A stretch of DNA of 64,000 nucleotides. Origin: Oscillospiraceae bacterium. Lineage in GTDB: Bacteria > Bacillota > Clostridia > Oscillospirales > Ruminococcaceae. How positions within the stretch are numbered: position 1 is the stretch's first letter; every line of letters begins with the position of its first letter. The translations under genes were made by a program, and so were the position numbers. The stretch lies in the NCBI GenBank assembly GCA_017465665.1, contig JAFTVU010000002.1:62001-126000 (forward strand). The letters run 5' to 3'. Shown piece after piece: positions 8,410 through 18,022 of this stretch. The notes beneath the pieces were generated by a model that was not told the origin of the DNA, did not search any database, and saw nothing but the letters and a program-made list of their open reading frames with translations.

Positions 8410-10680
8410 ATGAACCTTATTACAGCTAAAAAGATAAAAAAGGAATACTCCCAGTATCGCTGGCAGACAAATTCCAACGAGATATTCACTGAGGAGCTGA
8501 CAATGTTCACCCTCAGCGGTAAGGGTGTTACATATGCATTTGCTGCTCTGGAGAGTGGTTATCTTGCACACGTGTATTTTGGAAAGCGCGCGGATGACGA
8601 GGATCTTTCCTATCTTCTCCGTCTTGACGAAAACCCCTATACACCCAAGGTAAATCAGCGTGACATGGGTACATTTATGGATACCACTCCCTTTGAGTAT
8701 CCCTGCCATGGTATTGGTGATTACCGTGAGCCTGCTATCATGCTTATGGATAATAAGGGCATGAGCTCGCTGGATCTTCGTTATGTATCACATGAGATAA
8801 CAAAGGGCAAGCCTGAGCTTTATCAGAAGCTGGAGGACTGCACAGTTCAGCTTCCTGCTACATTTGCAGGTGAAGATGAGGCGGAGACTATAGCTGTGAC
8901 TCTCGAGGACAAGCGCACAGGTCTGAACGTTATTCTTTATTATACCGTTTTTGCTGATCTTGATATCATCACAAGAAGCGTCAAGCTCATCAACAAGGGC
9001 GCAGAGGCATTTGATGTTCGTCGTGTGCTTTCAGGCTGTGTTGATTTCGATTCCGACCAGTATGACTTCATTACACTGAACGGTTCCTGGGCAAGAGAGC
9101 GTGTTATGGAGCGCTGCCGCCTGCATCATGGCAAGCAGGGCGTTGATTCTGTAAAGGGTGAATCCTCTCATCAGAACAATCCTTTCGTTGCTCTTGTATC
9201 CCACAATGCTAACGAGGATATTGGCGAGGCTTACGGCTTCAATCTTGTATACAGCGGTAACTTCTTTGCACAGGCAGAGGTAACTCAGCACAAGAAGACA
9301 CGTCTTGTTATGGGTATCAATCACTTCGATTTCAGCTGGAAGCTGGAGCCGCAGGCAGAGTTTACTGCACCTGAACTGGTAATGGCATACTCCGCAGAGG
9401 GTATCGGCAATATGAGCCGTAACTTCCATGACCTTTACCGCCAGCACCTTATCCGCGGCGAGTATAAGGATAAGCGCCGTCCCATTCTTATCAACAACTG
9501 GGAGGCTACATACTTTAACTTCAATACCGATAAGCTCATCGATATCGCTAAGCAGGCTTCTCAGCTTGGTATTGAAATGCTGGTAATGGATGACGGCTGG
9601 TTTGGTCACAGAGATTCTGACAACAGCTCTCTTGGCGACTGGTTCGTTTATGAGAAGAAGATCAACGGCGGTTTGAAGTATCTGGTGGATGAGGTAAACA
9701 AGCTCGGCATGAAGTTCGGCATCTGGTTTGAGCCTGAGATGATATCTCCCGACAGCGAGCTGTACAAGGCTCATCCAGACTGGGCTATCCAGATCGCAGG
9801 AATGCCCATGACCCAGAGCCGCGAGCAGTATGTTCTGGATTACAGCCGTAAGGAAGTTCGTGACTATATCTATGGCATGATGAAGAAGATACTGGACAGC
9901 GCAAATATCGAATACATCAAGTGGGATATGAACAGACAGCTTACAGAGGTAGGCTCCAATGCACTTCCTGCTGACCGTCAGCGTGAGCTGTGGCACAGAT
10001 ATGTTCTCGGTGTATATGACGTTATGGACCGTCTGACCCATGATTATCCGTATATCCTGCTGGAGAACTGCTCCGGCGGCGGTGCGCGCTTTGATGCAGG
10101 TATGTTGTTCTATTCTCCTCAGATCTGGACATCTGACGACACTGACGCGATCGAGCGTCTTAAGATACAGCACGGTACATCTATCTGCTATCCTGCATCC
10201 GCTATGGGTGCGCACGTTTCTGACTGCCCCAACCACACCGTTGGCAGAACCACACCGTTCTCTACAAGAGGAAACGTTGCTATGGTGGGTACATTCGGAT
10301 ATGAGCTTGATGTTACCCGTATTCCTGAGCAGGACAGAAACGAGATACCTGCACAGGTGGAGATGTTCAAGAAGTACAATCCGCTTATCCGCACAGGCGA
10401 TCAGTATCGCATAGGTAATGTGTTCGAGGATAACATGTGGGATGCATGGATGTTCGTAGCAAAGGATAAGAGCGAGGCAGTATTCACATTTGTTCAGGTG
10501 CTCGGACGTCCGAACTACCGCAGCCGCAGGGTACAGCTCAAGGGCCTTGACCCCGATAAGAAGTACAGAAGCAGTGAAACAGGCGAAGTACATACAGGTG
10601 CGGCGCTTATGAACTGCGGAATCAATGTGATGTTGCATGGGGATTTCTCCTCCAAAGTCATCCACTTCACAGAAGAATAA
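8410..10680 (+). CDS. Alpha-galactosidase, GH36
   Basis: Hydrolyses alpha-1,6-galactosides such as melibiose and raffinose-family sugars. The 756-residue length, the N-terminal beta-sandwich and the central TIM barrel match GH36. The nucleophile is Asp506 in YIKWDMNRQLTE, and the likely acid/base is Asp576 in WTSDDTDAIERL. LLENCSGGGARFD is also typical. No signal peptide, so it is cytoplasmic. The start has AGAAAGGA 10 bp upstream. It is a single-gene unit between its own promoter and a terminator; no sugar transporter is adjacent. Confidence 0.93.
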   Translation: MNLITAKKIKKEYSQYRWQTNSNEIFTEELTMFTLSGKGVTYAFAALESGYLAHVYFGKRADDEDLSYLLRLDENPYTPKVNQRDMGTFMDTTPFEYPCHGIGDYREPAIMLMDNKGMSSLDLRYVSHEITKGKPELYQKLEDCTVQLPATFAGEDEAETIAVTLEDKRTGLNVILYYTVFADLDIITRSVKLINKGAEAFDVRRVLSGCVDFDSDQYDFITLNGSWARERVMERCRLHHGKQGVDSVKGESSHQNNPFVALVSHNANEDIGEAYGFNLVYSGNFFAQAEVTQHKKTRLVMGINHFDFSWKLEPQAEFTAPELVMAYSAEGIGNMSRNFHDLYRQHLIRGEYKDKRRPILINNWEATYFNFNTDKLIDIAKQASQLGIEMLVMDDGWFGHRDSDNSSLGDWFVYEKKINGGLKYLVDEVNKLGMKFGIWFEPEMISPDSELYKAHPDWAIQIAGMPMTQSREQYVLDYSRKEVRDYIYGMMKKILDSANIEYIKWDMNRQLTEVGSNALPADRQRELWHRYVLGVYDVMDRLTHDYPYILLENCSGGGARFDAGMLFYSPQIWTSDDTDAIERLKIQHGTSICYPASAMGAHVSDCPNHTVGRTTPFSTRGNVAMVGTFGYELDVTRIPEQDRNEIPAQVEMFKKYNPLIRTGDQYRIGNVFEDNMWDAWMFVAKDKSEAVFTFVQVLGRPNYRSRRVQLKGLDPDKKYRSSETGEVHTGAALMNCGINVMLHGDFSSKVIHFTEE

Positions 10681-10685
10681 TAAAA

Positions 10686-10716
10686 AATACCGCCGATATG
10701 AGCTATCGGCGGTATT
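10686..10716. terminator. Bidirectional terminator between convergent genes
   Basis: AATACCGCCGATA (10686-10698) pairs perfectly with 10704-10716. The T-run is strongest on the minus strand (TTTTTT), serving the small membrane-protein gene. Confidence 0.8.
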
Positions 10717-10726
10717 CTTCTGCGTT

Positions 10727-11140
10727 TTAAGTAAACTCCTCTTGTTTTTCTGCTGTATCATACATCATGCTCTGCCGCCTTTCCAGCAATTCTGAGATAA
10801 CTGCGCATTTTTCGGTTATGAGCTCGTCACTGTCATCGGGATGTATGCGGCAGATGGCTTTAAGTATCTCCTGTTCCAATGGACGCAGTTCCGAGCGCTT
10901 TGTAGGCTCGCAGAAGCGTGCCTGTTCATACAGCATTTCGGTGAATTCACAGCAGTCACGTTCAAGTGTTGCACGGCTGATGGTATCCAGCATTTCAACG
11001 AGCTGGCTGGTGAAATATGTGCCGTCGTTCTCCTCTTCGGTAACAGGCTGAGCCTTACGTCTGTGAAAGATGGCTGTTATTATTGCTGCGGCTGCTATAA
11101 ATGCCAGCACAGCAATAATTATTATTACTATCTCGGGCAT
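10727..11140 (-). CDS. Small single-pass membrane protein, unknown function
   Basis: I do not recognise this 137-residue protein. An N-terminal transmembrane segment of about 22 residues (IVIIIIAVLAFIAAAAIITAIF) is followed by basic HRRK. A charged, mostly helical cytoplasmic domain contains several cysteines (RDCCEF, ARFCEP, KAICRI). Its ATG lies one base after the stop of the upstream acetyltransferase, so the two are co-transcribed and probably translationally coupled. Confidence 0.6.
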   Translation of the reverse strand: MPEIVIIIIAVLAFIAAAAIITAIFHRRKAQPVTEEENDGTYFTSQLVEMLDTISRATLERDCCEFTEMLYEQARFCEPTKRSELRPLEQEILKAICRIHPDDSDELITEKCAVISELLERRQSMMYDTAEKQEEFT

Positions 11141-11141
11141 A

Positions 11142-11918
11142 TCACACCGCCTTTTCTGCTGTTATAAAGCGCAGAAATGTCTGTGCGCCCAGCTTGCCGT
11201 ACCATTTATCCAGATGTGTGTAGTGGATGAATACACGCTCGCAGCCGATATCTTTCAGGTGCTGCGAAGCGAGAGCCACCATCTGAAGCCCCAGACCGTT
11301 TCTGCGGAACTTCGGCACAGTGCCGACACAGCCGACGCTTCCGATACGTCTGCCATCAGATAACAGACAGCATTCATCCTCGCCGACTATGCAGAATGAA
11401 GCTATCTCATTACCCATCATGCAGACATAGAATAACCCGTCCTCGTTGAAGTACTGTACCCATTCATCGTCCACATCTGCTACTGAGCGGCGCATATCCT
11501 CTATATTGCCCTTGTAAAAGCAGAACTCTGCGCCTGCAGGGGCTTCATATTGCGGAGCAGTGAAATTTGCAAGCTCCAGTGACATTTCATTGAAGCAGCC
11601 GTTTAGCGTATAACCACGTTTTTTGAAAAACTCCGCACTGCTTTCTGCAATGCCGGGGAGCATGTTGCCGGATAGCACTACTTTATCCGCGTGCTGTGAT
11701 ATGCATCGTTCGCACTGCTTCAGCAGGGAAGAACCGATGCCTCTGCGCTGATATTGCGGCGCAACACACAGCAGTCCGATGTTGTTTCCGTGCACAGCGG
11801 CAAAGCCCCCATCTTCACGGAATATCTGCACGTCATCACCATAGACAAGGCGGTTGAAATTCTGCTCATCTATAATAAACTCAGGAAAGCATTCTTTGAA
11901 TATCTGATAGTCCGTCAT
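11142..11918 (-). CDS. Tandem GNAT N-acetyltransferase
   Basis: A 258-residue cytoplasmic protein with two acetyl-CoA-binding GNAT motifs. The first is LLCVAPQYQRRGIGSSLL at about residues 51-68; the second is VGTVPKFRRNGLGLQMVA near residues 200-217, in the better conserved C-terminal unit. The substrate cannot be read from the sequence; small amines, antibiotics or peptides are all possible. The start has AGGAGGTCGATC directly upstream. It is transcribed divergently from the sugar isomerase and precedes a small membrane protein. Confidence 0.8.
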   Translation of the reverse strand: MTDYQIFKECFPEFIIDEQNFNRLVYGDDVQIFREDGGFAAVHGNNIGLLCVAPQYQRRGIGSSLLKQCERCISQHADKVVLSGNMLPGIAESSAEFFKKRGYTLNGCFNEMSLELANFTAPQYEAPAGAEFCFYKGNIEDMRRSVADVDDEWVQYFNEDGLFYVCMMGNEIASFCIVGEDECCLLSDGRRIGSVGCVGTVPKFRRNGLGLQMVALASQHLKDIGCERVFIHYTHLDKWYGKLGAQTFLRFITAEKAV

Positions 11919-11944
11919 GATCGACCTCCTGTTGTATATCCTTT

Positions 11945-11973
11945 AGTATAGCTTAACGGTACGGTTTTGTCAA
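11945..11973 (-). promoter_or_regulatory. Sigma-A promoter of the GNAT operon
   Basis: On the minus strand, TTGACA (11973-11968) and TATACT (11950-11945) are separated by 17 bp. Confidence 0.8.
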
Positions 11974-11980
11974 GAAGTCC

Positions 11981-12009
11981 TTGCAAACGCTGCGATGATA
12001 TGCTACAAT
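11981..12009 (+). promoter_or_regulatory. Sigma-A promoter of the isomerase-thuA operon
   Basis: TTGCAA (11981-11986) and TACAAT (12004-12009), 17-bp spacer, back to back with the GNAT promoter. Confidence 0.75.
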
Positions 12010-12026
12010 AAAAGCGAGGTGTTATT

Positions 12027-12842
12027 ATGAACGATATTTCGGTTTTTCTTGAGCATATATACGAAGCGTCAGCGCAGCGCGGCGTTACATTGAAAGAGGC
12101 TCTGCAGTTTGCAAAATCCTGTGGTATAGGCTATCTGGAATGTGACCACTGGCGGCTGGAGGACAGGGCGATGAAGCAGCTGTTCGATAGCTGCGGCATG
12201 GGAGTATCATGCATTTATGAGCATTTTGATCTTCTTGGCGATGAGGACATATCAGAGCAGAAATACCGCCGCCTGTTTGAAACAGCATTGTTCTACGGCT
12301 GTAAAAAGGTGCTGTGTATTCCGGGGTTTTCGGAGCAGCCCGATGCAGAGCTGTCTAAATTCGCAGCAGGCATTGCAAGAATGTGTGAGACTGCTGAGGA
12401 ATACGGGATCACAGTTACCGTTGAGGATTTCGATGATATAAAATCTCCATGCTGCCGTATGGGGTGGCTGAAATATCTGCTGGAGAATGTAAAGGGGCTG
12501 CGGTATACCTTTGATACAGGCAACTTCCGCTATTGTCTTGAGGATGCAGGCGAGGCTTATGATATGCTGAAGCAGTACATTTCTCATGTGCACTGCAAGG
12601 ACAGAAGCTATGACGAAGCAAACAGCGACAGCAGTGGCTCTAACGGCAAGGCTGATCTTTCGGGTGCAGTGATGTATCCCTCGGTTGTCGGTGAGGGCGT
12701 CATAGGCATGGAGAGCCTAGTCAGACGACTTATTGCAGATGGATATGCAGGCACGCTTGCGATAGAACACTTCGGCGCAAACGATCAGATGGATCATATG
12801 AGAATATCAGCGGAAAATCTCCGCAGCTATATGCAGAAATGA
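12027..12842 (+). CDS. Sugar phosphate isomerase/epimerase (xylose isomerase-like TIM barrel)
   Basis: The 271-residue protein has the metal-site pattern of this TIM-barrel family: VEDFDD and TFDTGNF (metal ligands), HVHCKDR, and a C-terminal LAIEHFGAN. Members isomerise or epimerise keto-sugars, or act on inositol derivatives. The exact substrate is unknown. GAGGTG precedes the start, and the ThuA-like gene begins 8 bp after its stop. The pairing of these two families is common in sugar-glycoside degradation operons. Confidence 0.8.
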   Translation: MNDISVFLEHIYEASAQRGVTLKEALQFAKSCGIGYLECDHWRLEDRAMKQLFDSCGMGVSCIYEHFDLLGDEDISEQKYRRLFETALFYGCKKVLCIPGFSEQPDAELSKFAAGIARMCETAEEYGITVTVEDFDDIKSPCCRMGWLKYLLENVKGLRYTFDTGNFRYCLEDAGEAYDMLKQYISHVHCKDRSYDEANSDSSGSNGKADLSGAVMYPSVVGEGVIGMESLVRRLIADGYAGTLAIEHFGANDQMDHMRISAENLRSYMQK

Positions 12843-12849
12843 GGAAGAT

Positions 12850-13608
12850 ATGATAAAGGTAACTGTATGGAATGAATATATGCACGAAACACACCAACCT
12901 GAGGTGGCTGAGATATATCCCGAGGGAATGCACGGATGTATCGCGGGATTTCTAGGAAGTAACGAGGATATAGAGGTCCGCACTGCAACGCTGTTTGACC
13001 CTGAGCATGGGCTTACCGAGGAGGTGCTGGAGGATACCGATGTGCTGATATGGTGGGGACACTGGGTACATGAAAAGGTCGAGGATGCGGTGGTGGAGCG
13101 TGTTTGCCGTCATATCCGTGGAGGAATGGGCTTTATCGGACTTCACTCGGCTCATCACAGCAAGGTGATGAAAGCATTGCTTGGAACTACACTAAATCTC
13201 AAATGGCGGCATGGAGACCGCGAGAGAGTATGGTGCACCACACCGTCACATCCTATCGCGCAGGGAGTACCGCAGCAGTTTGAGCTGCCAGTTGAGGAGA
13301 TGTACGGCGAGCCGTTTGACATCCCCGAGCCTGATGAAACGCTGTTTCTCGGTTGGTTTGCAGGCGGTGAGGTGTTCCGCAGCGGCGTTACATATCGCAG
13401 AGGAAACGGACGTATCTTCTATTTCCAGCCTGGTCATGAGGAATATCCTACATATCACAATGAAAATGTGCAGCGTATCATAACAAACGCTGTAAGATGG
13501 GCGTGCCCCTGTGAGAGATCTCATGCTGAGATACCTGTGGAAAATTCCGAGCCGCTTGAAAAACAGGAGATAAATGAAGAAACACCCGAGCAGCTTACTT
13601 TCTTCTGA
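12850..13608 (+). CDS. ThuA-like trehalose utilization family protein
   Basis: The 252-residue protein belongs to the ThuA family, which has a class I glutamine amidotransferase-like fold. [27 protein letters not shown] and [14 protein letters not shown] are the characteristic blocks. ThuA proteins have been linked to trehalose or keto-sugar metabolism, with an unsettled reaction. It lies 8 bp after a sugar isomerase gene with GAGGAAG as SD, so the two probably act on the same sugar. The last 30 residues are a glutamate-rich tail outside the domain. Confidence 0.85.
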   Translation: MIKVTVWNEYMHETHQPEVAEIYPEGMHGCIAGFLGSNEDIEVRTATLFDPEHGLTEEVLEDTDVLIWWGHWVHEKVEDAVVERVCRHIRGGMGFIGLHSAHHSKVMKALLGTTLNLKWRHGDRERVWCTTPSHPIAQGVPQQFELPVEEMYGEPFDIPEPDETLFLGWFAGGEVFRSGVTYRRGNGRIFYFQPGHEEYPTYHNENVQRIITNAVRWACPCERSHAEIPVENSEPLEKQEINEETPEQLTFF

Positions 13609-13616
13609 ATATAACA

Positions 13617-13642
13617 AGACCCCGACATTTCTGTCGGGGTCT
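13617..13642. terminator. Bidirectional terminator
   Basis: AGACCCCGACA (13617-13627) pairs perfectly with TGTCGGGGTCT (13632-13642), between convergent genes. Confidence 0.8.
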
Positions 13643-13661
13643 CAATTATGTAACCGATCAA

Positions 13662-14210
13662 TTACTTCAGGAAGCCGAGGCCGCTGATGATAGCGGGATC
13701 CTTAGCCTTGCCCTTGCACACCTGGAAGAATGCGATGATTCTCAGTACAAGGCAGATTATATAGCATACGCCGTATGCCATCCAGCCGAGGAAAGGAACG
13801 ATCATCAGGAGTGCGAGAAGAGTTTCAACTACTGTGAACTTCAGAGCTGTGCGAACGTGGAAGCTGACATACTTGGATGTGTTTGCCAGCAGGATAGCGA
13901 TGATAAGGCCTATAGCGCCCATCAGGTAGGGGAGCATTGCAACGACCTTGTTATCGGAGATATCCTTAGCATCGAACTCAGCTGTGTGATCCTTGGGATC
14001 ATAAGCAGGAGCAACGGGAGCAGCTACAGGCATGGGAGCAGGAGCTACAGGAGCAACGGGGGGCTGAACAGGTGCCTGAGCAGGAGCAGCCGCTGCAGGA
14101 GCGGGTGCAGGAGCAGCGGGAGCTGCAGCTGTGCTGAAAGCATTACCGCAGGAAGGGCAAGCAGCAGCAAAATCCTCACACTGTGTACCGCACTTGGAAC
14201 AGAATTTCAT
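13662..14210 (-). CDS. Zinc-ribbon membrane protein with Ala/Pro linker
   Basis: The 182-residue protein begins MKFCSKCGTQC, with a second cysteine pair in CPSCG, forming a zinc ribbon. A linker of about 45 Ala/Pro-rich residues follows. The C-terminal half has about three hydrophobic segments (VVAMLPYLMGAIGLIIAILL, VVETLLALLMIVPFLG, YGVCYIICLVLRIIAF), resembling small DUF4870-like membrane domains. Function unknown. It is flanked by a terminator and the leuS promoter region, so it is monocistronic. Its architecture echoes the zinc-ribbon protein at 29.3 kb. Confidence 0.7.
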   Translation of the reverse strand: MKFCSKCGTQCEDFAAACPSCGNAFSTAAAPAAPAPAPAAAAPAQAPVQPPVAPVAPAPMPVAAPVAPAYDPKDHTAEFDAKDISDNKVVAMLPYLMGAIGLIIAILLANTSKYVSFHVRTALKFTVVETLLALLMIVPFLGWMAYGVCYIICLVLRIIAFFQVCKGKAKDPAIISGLGFLK

Positions 14211-14389
14211 ATTTCATACGACCTTTCATAAAATATAGTAGTTTGCCAGTGATAATTATATTATAATACTTTATTTGTGTTTTGTCAATATATAGATATT
14301 TTTTAAGAATTATGGCGGATATATATTTGCGGCAGAGTGTACTGATATCATATAATATTCATCGCACAGCTCTAACATGCTAAAAAATG

Positions 14390-14418
14390 TTGACAACGGC
14401 TCAGGATTGTTGTATAAT
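14390..14418 (+). promoter_or_regulatory. Sigma-A promoter of leuS
   Basis: TTGACA (14390-14395) and TATAAT (14413-14418), 17-bp spacer. No T-box is visible between it and leuS. Confidence 0.85.
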
Positions 14419-14461
14419 ATATAGTTGGAATAATATTTCACTTTGAAAGGACGACAAAACA

Positions 14462-16867
14462 ATGAAGTACGATTTCAGTGCCATTGAAAGCAAATGGCAG
14501 AAATACTGGGACGATCACAGCACCTTTAAGGCGACTGACGACCGCAGCAAGGAAAAGTTCTATGCTCTGGTAGAGTTCCCTTATCCCTCGGGCGCAGGTA
14601 TGCACGTTGGTCATATCAAGGCATACAGCGGTCTTGAGGTAGTCAGCAGAAAGCGCAGACTGCAGGGCTACAATGTACTGTTTCCCATCGGCTTTGACGC
14701 TTACGGTCTGCCCACAGAGAACACCGCTATCAAGACAGGTGTTCACCCCAGACAGGTAACAGATAACAACATTGCTAAGTTCACTCAGCAGCTCAAGCGT
14801 GTAGGCTTCTCCTTTGACTGGGACAGGGTAGTTGATACCACCGAGGAAGAATATTACAAGTGGACACAGTGGATATTCCTTAAGATGTTCGAGAACGGTC
14901 TTGTTTTCCGTGACAAGACTCTTGTAAACTACTGCCCCAGCTGTAAGGTAGTTCTCTCCAATGAGGATTCCCAGGGCGGCAAGTGCGATATATGCCACAG
15001 CGATATCGTTCAGAAGGACAAGGAGGTATGGTATCTCCGCATTACAGAGTATGCAGACAAGCTGCTGCAGGGTCTGGATGAGGTGGATTATCTGCCCAAT
15101 ATCAGACTTCAGCAGGAGAACTGGATCGGCAAGTCCACAGGTGCTTTTGTGAACTTCTCCATCAAGGAGCAGGATGAGCAGCTTCGCATCTATACGACAC
15201 GTCCCGATACTCTGTACGGCGTTACTTTCATGGTAATCGCTCCCGAGCACCCCATCATCGAGAAATACAGAGCTTCTATTGCTAATATCGACGCTCTGGA
15301 CGCATACAAGGCAGAGTGTGCAAAGAAGTCTGAGTTTGAGCGTACACAGCTCGTCAAGGACAAGACAGGCGTTAAGATCGAGGGTCTGACTGCTATCAAT
15401 CCCATCACCGAAAAGGAGATACCCATCTATGTTGCAGACTATGTAATGATGGGCTATGGCACAGGCGCTATCATGGCAGTTCCTGCACATGATACCCGTG
15501 ACTATGACTTCGCAAAGAAGTTCGGTATCGACATTGTCGAAGTGATCAAGGGCGGCGATATCGCTGTTGAGGCATATACAGGCGATGGCGAGATGGTAAA
15601 CAGCGGCGTTCTGAACGGCATCACAAACAAGAAGGACGCTATTGATAAGATGCTCGCATTCCTGGGCGAAAAGGGCATCGGTGAGAAGGGCGTACAGTTC
15701 AAGATGAAGGACTGGGCTTTCAACCGCCAGAGATACTGGGGCGAGCCTATCCCGATCGTTCACTGTGCAGACTGTGGCATGGTGGCTGTTCCCTATGAGG
15801 AGCTGCCCCTCAGACTGCCTCCCGTGGATAACTTCCAGCCCGGCTCCGATGGTGAATCTCCTCTCGCTAAGATCGAGAGCTTCGTAAACTGCAAGTGCCC
15901 CAAGTGCGGCAAGGACGCAAGACGTGAGACCGATACCATGCCCCAGTGGGCAGGCTCTTCCTGGTACTTCCTGCGCTATTGCGATAATAAGAATACCGAG
16001 TGTCTGGCTTCCAAGGAAGCTCTTGATTACTGGATGCCCGTTGACTGGTACAACGGCGGTATGGAGCACGTTACACGCCACCTGATCTACTCCCGTTTCT
16101 GGCATAAGTTCCTGTATGATATCGGTGAGGTAACTACCTCCGAGCCTTATGCAAAGAGAACCGCACAGGGTCTGATCCTCGGTCCTGACGGACAGAAGAT
16201 GAGTAAGTCCAGAGGAAACGTTGTTGACCCCAACGATGTTGTTGCAGAGTACGGTGCTGATACACTCCGTCTGTACGTTCTGTTCATGGGCGATTACGAG
16301 CAGGCAGCTCCCTGGAGCGAGAGCAGCATGAAGGGCTGCAAGCGCTTCCTTGACAGAGTATGGAAGCTGCAGGAGAAGGTAGTTGACGGCGACGCTTACA
16401 GCGAAAAGCTGCGTTCCGCTATGCACAAGACCATCAAGAAGGTATCTGAGGATATCGAAAACCTGCGTTTCAACACAGCTATCGCAGCTATGATGGGTCT
16501 GCTCAATCAGATAGACGAGGCAGGCTCTGTAACAAAGGCTGAGTACCGCGATCTGCTGATAATGCTTAATCCCTTTGCTCCCCATATCACAGAGGAGCTG
16601 TACGAGGTAATGGGCTTTGGCGGCGTTCTGAACGAGCAGAAGTGGGTAGAGTACGATGAGGCTCAGTGCATCGACAATACTGTTGAGATCGTTGTACAGA
16701 TCAACGGCAAGGTAAAGGCTCGCTTTGACGCTCCCGTGAACTCTGACAGAGAGGCACTTGAGAAGATGGCATTTGAGCTTCCTGAGGTACAGAAGCTGAC
16801 TGACGGTAAGACTATCGTAAAGAAGATCGCTGTTCCCAACAAGCTTGTAAACATTGTTGTAAAGTAA
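14462..16867 (+). CDS. leuS: Leucyl-tRNA synthetase
   Basis: Charges tRNA-Leu. The 801-residue class I enzyme carries the HIGH-type motif HVGH at residues 48-51 and KMSKS at 579-583. It also has the CP1 editing domain (YTTRPDTLYG and MAVPAHDTRDYDFA) and the anticodon-binding C-terminus. Two CxxC pairs (YCPSCK, CPKCGK) suggest zinc sites. GAAAGGACG precedes the ATG by 10 bp. Unlike leuA, it is not under a visible T-box. A near-perfect GC-rich palindrome (16875-16896) follows the stop but lacks a T-run. Confidence 0.97.
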   Translation: MKYDFSAIESKWQKYWDDHSTFKATDDRSKEKFYALVEFPYPSGAGMHVGHIKAYSGLEVVSRKRRLQGYNVLFPIGFDAYGLPTENTAIKTGVHPRQVTDNNIAKFTQQLKRVGFSFDWDRVVDTTEEEYYKWTQWIFLKMFENGLVFRDKTLVNYCPSCKVVLSNEDSQGGKCDICHSDIVQKDKEVWYLRITEYADKLLQGLDEVDYLPNIRLQQENWIGKSTGAFVNFSIKEQDEQLRIYTTRPDTLYGVTFMVIAPEHPIIEKYRASIANIDALDAYKAECAKKSEFERTQLVKDKTGVKIEGLTAINPITEKEIPIYVADYVMMGYGTGAIMAVPAHDTRDYDFAKKFGIDIVEVIKGGDIAVEAYTGDGEMVNSGVLNGITNKKDAIDKMLAFLGEKGIGEKGVQFKMKDWAFNRQRYWGEPIPIVHCADCGMVAVPYEELPLRLPPVDNFQPGSDGESPLAKIESFVNCKCPKCGKDARRETDTMPQWAGSSWYFLRYCDNKNTECLASKEALDYWMPVDWYNGGMEHVTRHLIYSRFWHKFLYDIGEVTTSEPYAKRTAQGLILGPDGQKMSKSRGNVVDPNDVVAEYGADTLRLYVLFMGDYEQAAPWSESSMKGCKRFLDRVWKLQEKVVDGDAYSEKLRSAMHKTIKKVSEDIENLRFNTAIAAMMGLLNQIDEAGSVTKAEYRDLLIMLNPFAPHITEELYEVMGFGGVLNEQKWVEYDEAQCIDNTVEIVVQINGKVKARFDAPVNSDREALEKMAFELPEVQKLTDGKTIVKKIAVPNKLVNIVVK

Positions 16868-16917
16868 TATTTGTGGCGGGGTGATATCATCCCGCCTCAT
16901 ACATAAGAGAGGATACT

Positions 16918-17946
16918 ATGAAGAGATATTTTGGAAAGATACTTGCGGTAGTTCTGGCTGCATCAATGCTGGTGGGCTGCGCGGGTGATACAACATCCGA
17001 AAGCACAGGCGATGCTACAGCCGATGTGACATCATCTACCGTGTCAGAGGTTGAGAGCGTTGAGGAAAGCGCTCCTGCAACAGTTGAATCAACCACCACT
17101 GCTGCAACTACTACAACTACTACAACTGCTGCTATAACAGAGCCTGTATCCGTTGAAGCAGATGATCCTGCTGAAACTGTAGATACACCTGATGAAGTTC
17201 AGCCCACAGAGGAGGCTCCTGCTGTTACCACAACGGCTGCAACAGAAGCTACCACTACAACAGCCGCAACAACTACTACTGCACCCACAGAACAGGAGGA
17301 AGCACCCGTGGAAGTTAAATATGTAGCACTTACATTCGATGACGGCCCCAACACCACCACTACAGCAGAGGTGCTGGATGTTCTGGAAAAGTACGATATC
17401 ATCGCATCTTTCTTCCTTATCGGAAACAACATCAACGATGCTTCCGCAGAGGTCGTAAGACGTGCATACGATATGGGCTGTGAGATAAACAACCATTCCA
17501 AGAGCCATCCTTATATGAATCAGATGACTGTTGACGAGATCATCGAGGAGTTCCAGTATGTTGATGACAAGATATTCGAGATCACAGGAGAGCGTTCCAA
17601 GTTCTTCCGGCCTCCTTATATCGCAGTAAGCCAGGATATGCTGGATAACATCGATGTTCCCTTTATCGCAGGTATCGGCTGCAATGACTGGATGGACAAT
17701 AACCCCGCAGACCGCCGTGCAATGAGCATTCTCCGTCAAGTAAAGGAGGGTGATATCATCCTGCTTCACGATGCTGAGGGCAATCACATGACAGTTGAGG
17801 CTCTTGATACCATCATCCCCGAAATGCTTGCACAGGGCTACAAGTTCGTTACTGTATCCGAGCTGTTTGAGCTTAACGGCAAGGAGATATCCGCAGACGA
17901 TATCAAGATATATACAAATATCAACCAGAAGTATCAGTATAATTGA
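16918..17946 (+). CDS. Polysaccharide deacetylase lipoprotein (NodB domain)
   Basis: The 342-residue exported protein removes acetyl groups from cell-wall or plant polysaccharides, peptidoglycan GlcNAc being the usual target in Gram-positives. The signal peptide ends in the lipobox LVGC (Cys21). A threonine/glutamate-rich linker runs to about residue 130. The NodB domain shows TFDDGPN (Asp141, Asp142), NHSKSH (metal ligands His193 and His197), FFRPPY, the DW pair and LLHDA. SD AGAGAGG precedes the ATG. It sits 50 bp after leuS and ends at a strong terminator. Confidence 0.92.
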   Translation: MKRYFGKILAVVLAASMLVGCAGDTTSESTGDATADVTSSTVSEVESVEESAPATVESTTTAATTTTTTTAAITEPVSVEADDPAETVDTPDEVQPTEEAPAVTTTAATEATTTTAATTTTAPTEQEEAPVEVKYVALTFDDGPNTTTTAEVLDVLEKYDIIASFFLIGNNINDASAEVVRRAYDMGCEINNHSKSHPYMNQMTVDEIIEEFQYVDDKIFEITGERSKFFRPPYIAVSQDMLDNIDVPFIAGIGCNDWMDNNPADRRAMSILRQVKEGDIILLHDAEGNHMTVEALDTIIPEMLAQGYKFVTVSELFELNGKEISADDIKIYTNINQKYQYN

Positions 17947-17969
17947 TGATACAGAGCTGATTTAATTAG

Positions 17970-18005
17970 AAAGACCGTCTTCATTGAGAAAGACGGTCTT
18001 TTTTA
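17970..18005. terminator. Bidirectional terminator
   Basis: AAAGACCGTCTT (17970-17981) pairs with AAGACGGTCTTT (17990-18001), then a T-run. It separates the convergent deacetylase and RibD-like genes. Confidence 0.85.
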
Positions 18006-18022
18006 TGCGTTTTATAAGTTTG

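Noticed and set aside
9031-10761. 576-residue frame antisense to the alpha-galactosidase gene
   Set aside because: Shadow of a conserved GH36 gene; no start signal and no family resemblance.
16875-16896. GC-rich near-palindrome after leuS as a terminator
   Set aside because: It has no T-run and hardly any loop; the deacetylase gene may be read through from leuS. It may be a processing or operator site, but I have no support.
14438-16900. 820-residue open frame antisense to leuS
   Set aside because: It mirrors the strongly biased codons of leuS, has no SD or recognisable domain and is full of Cys/Leu/Val runs typical of a shadow frame.
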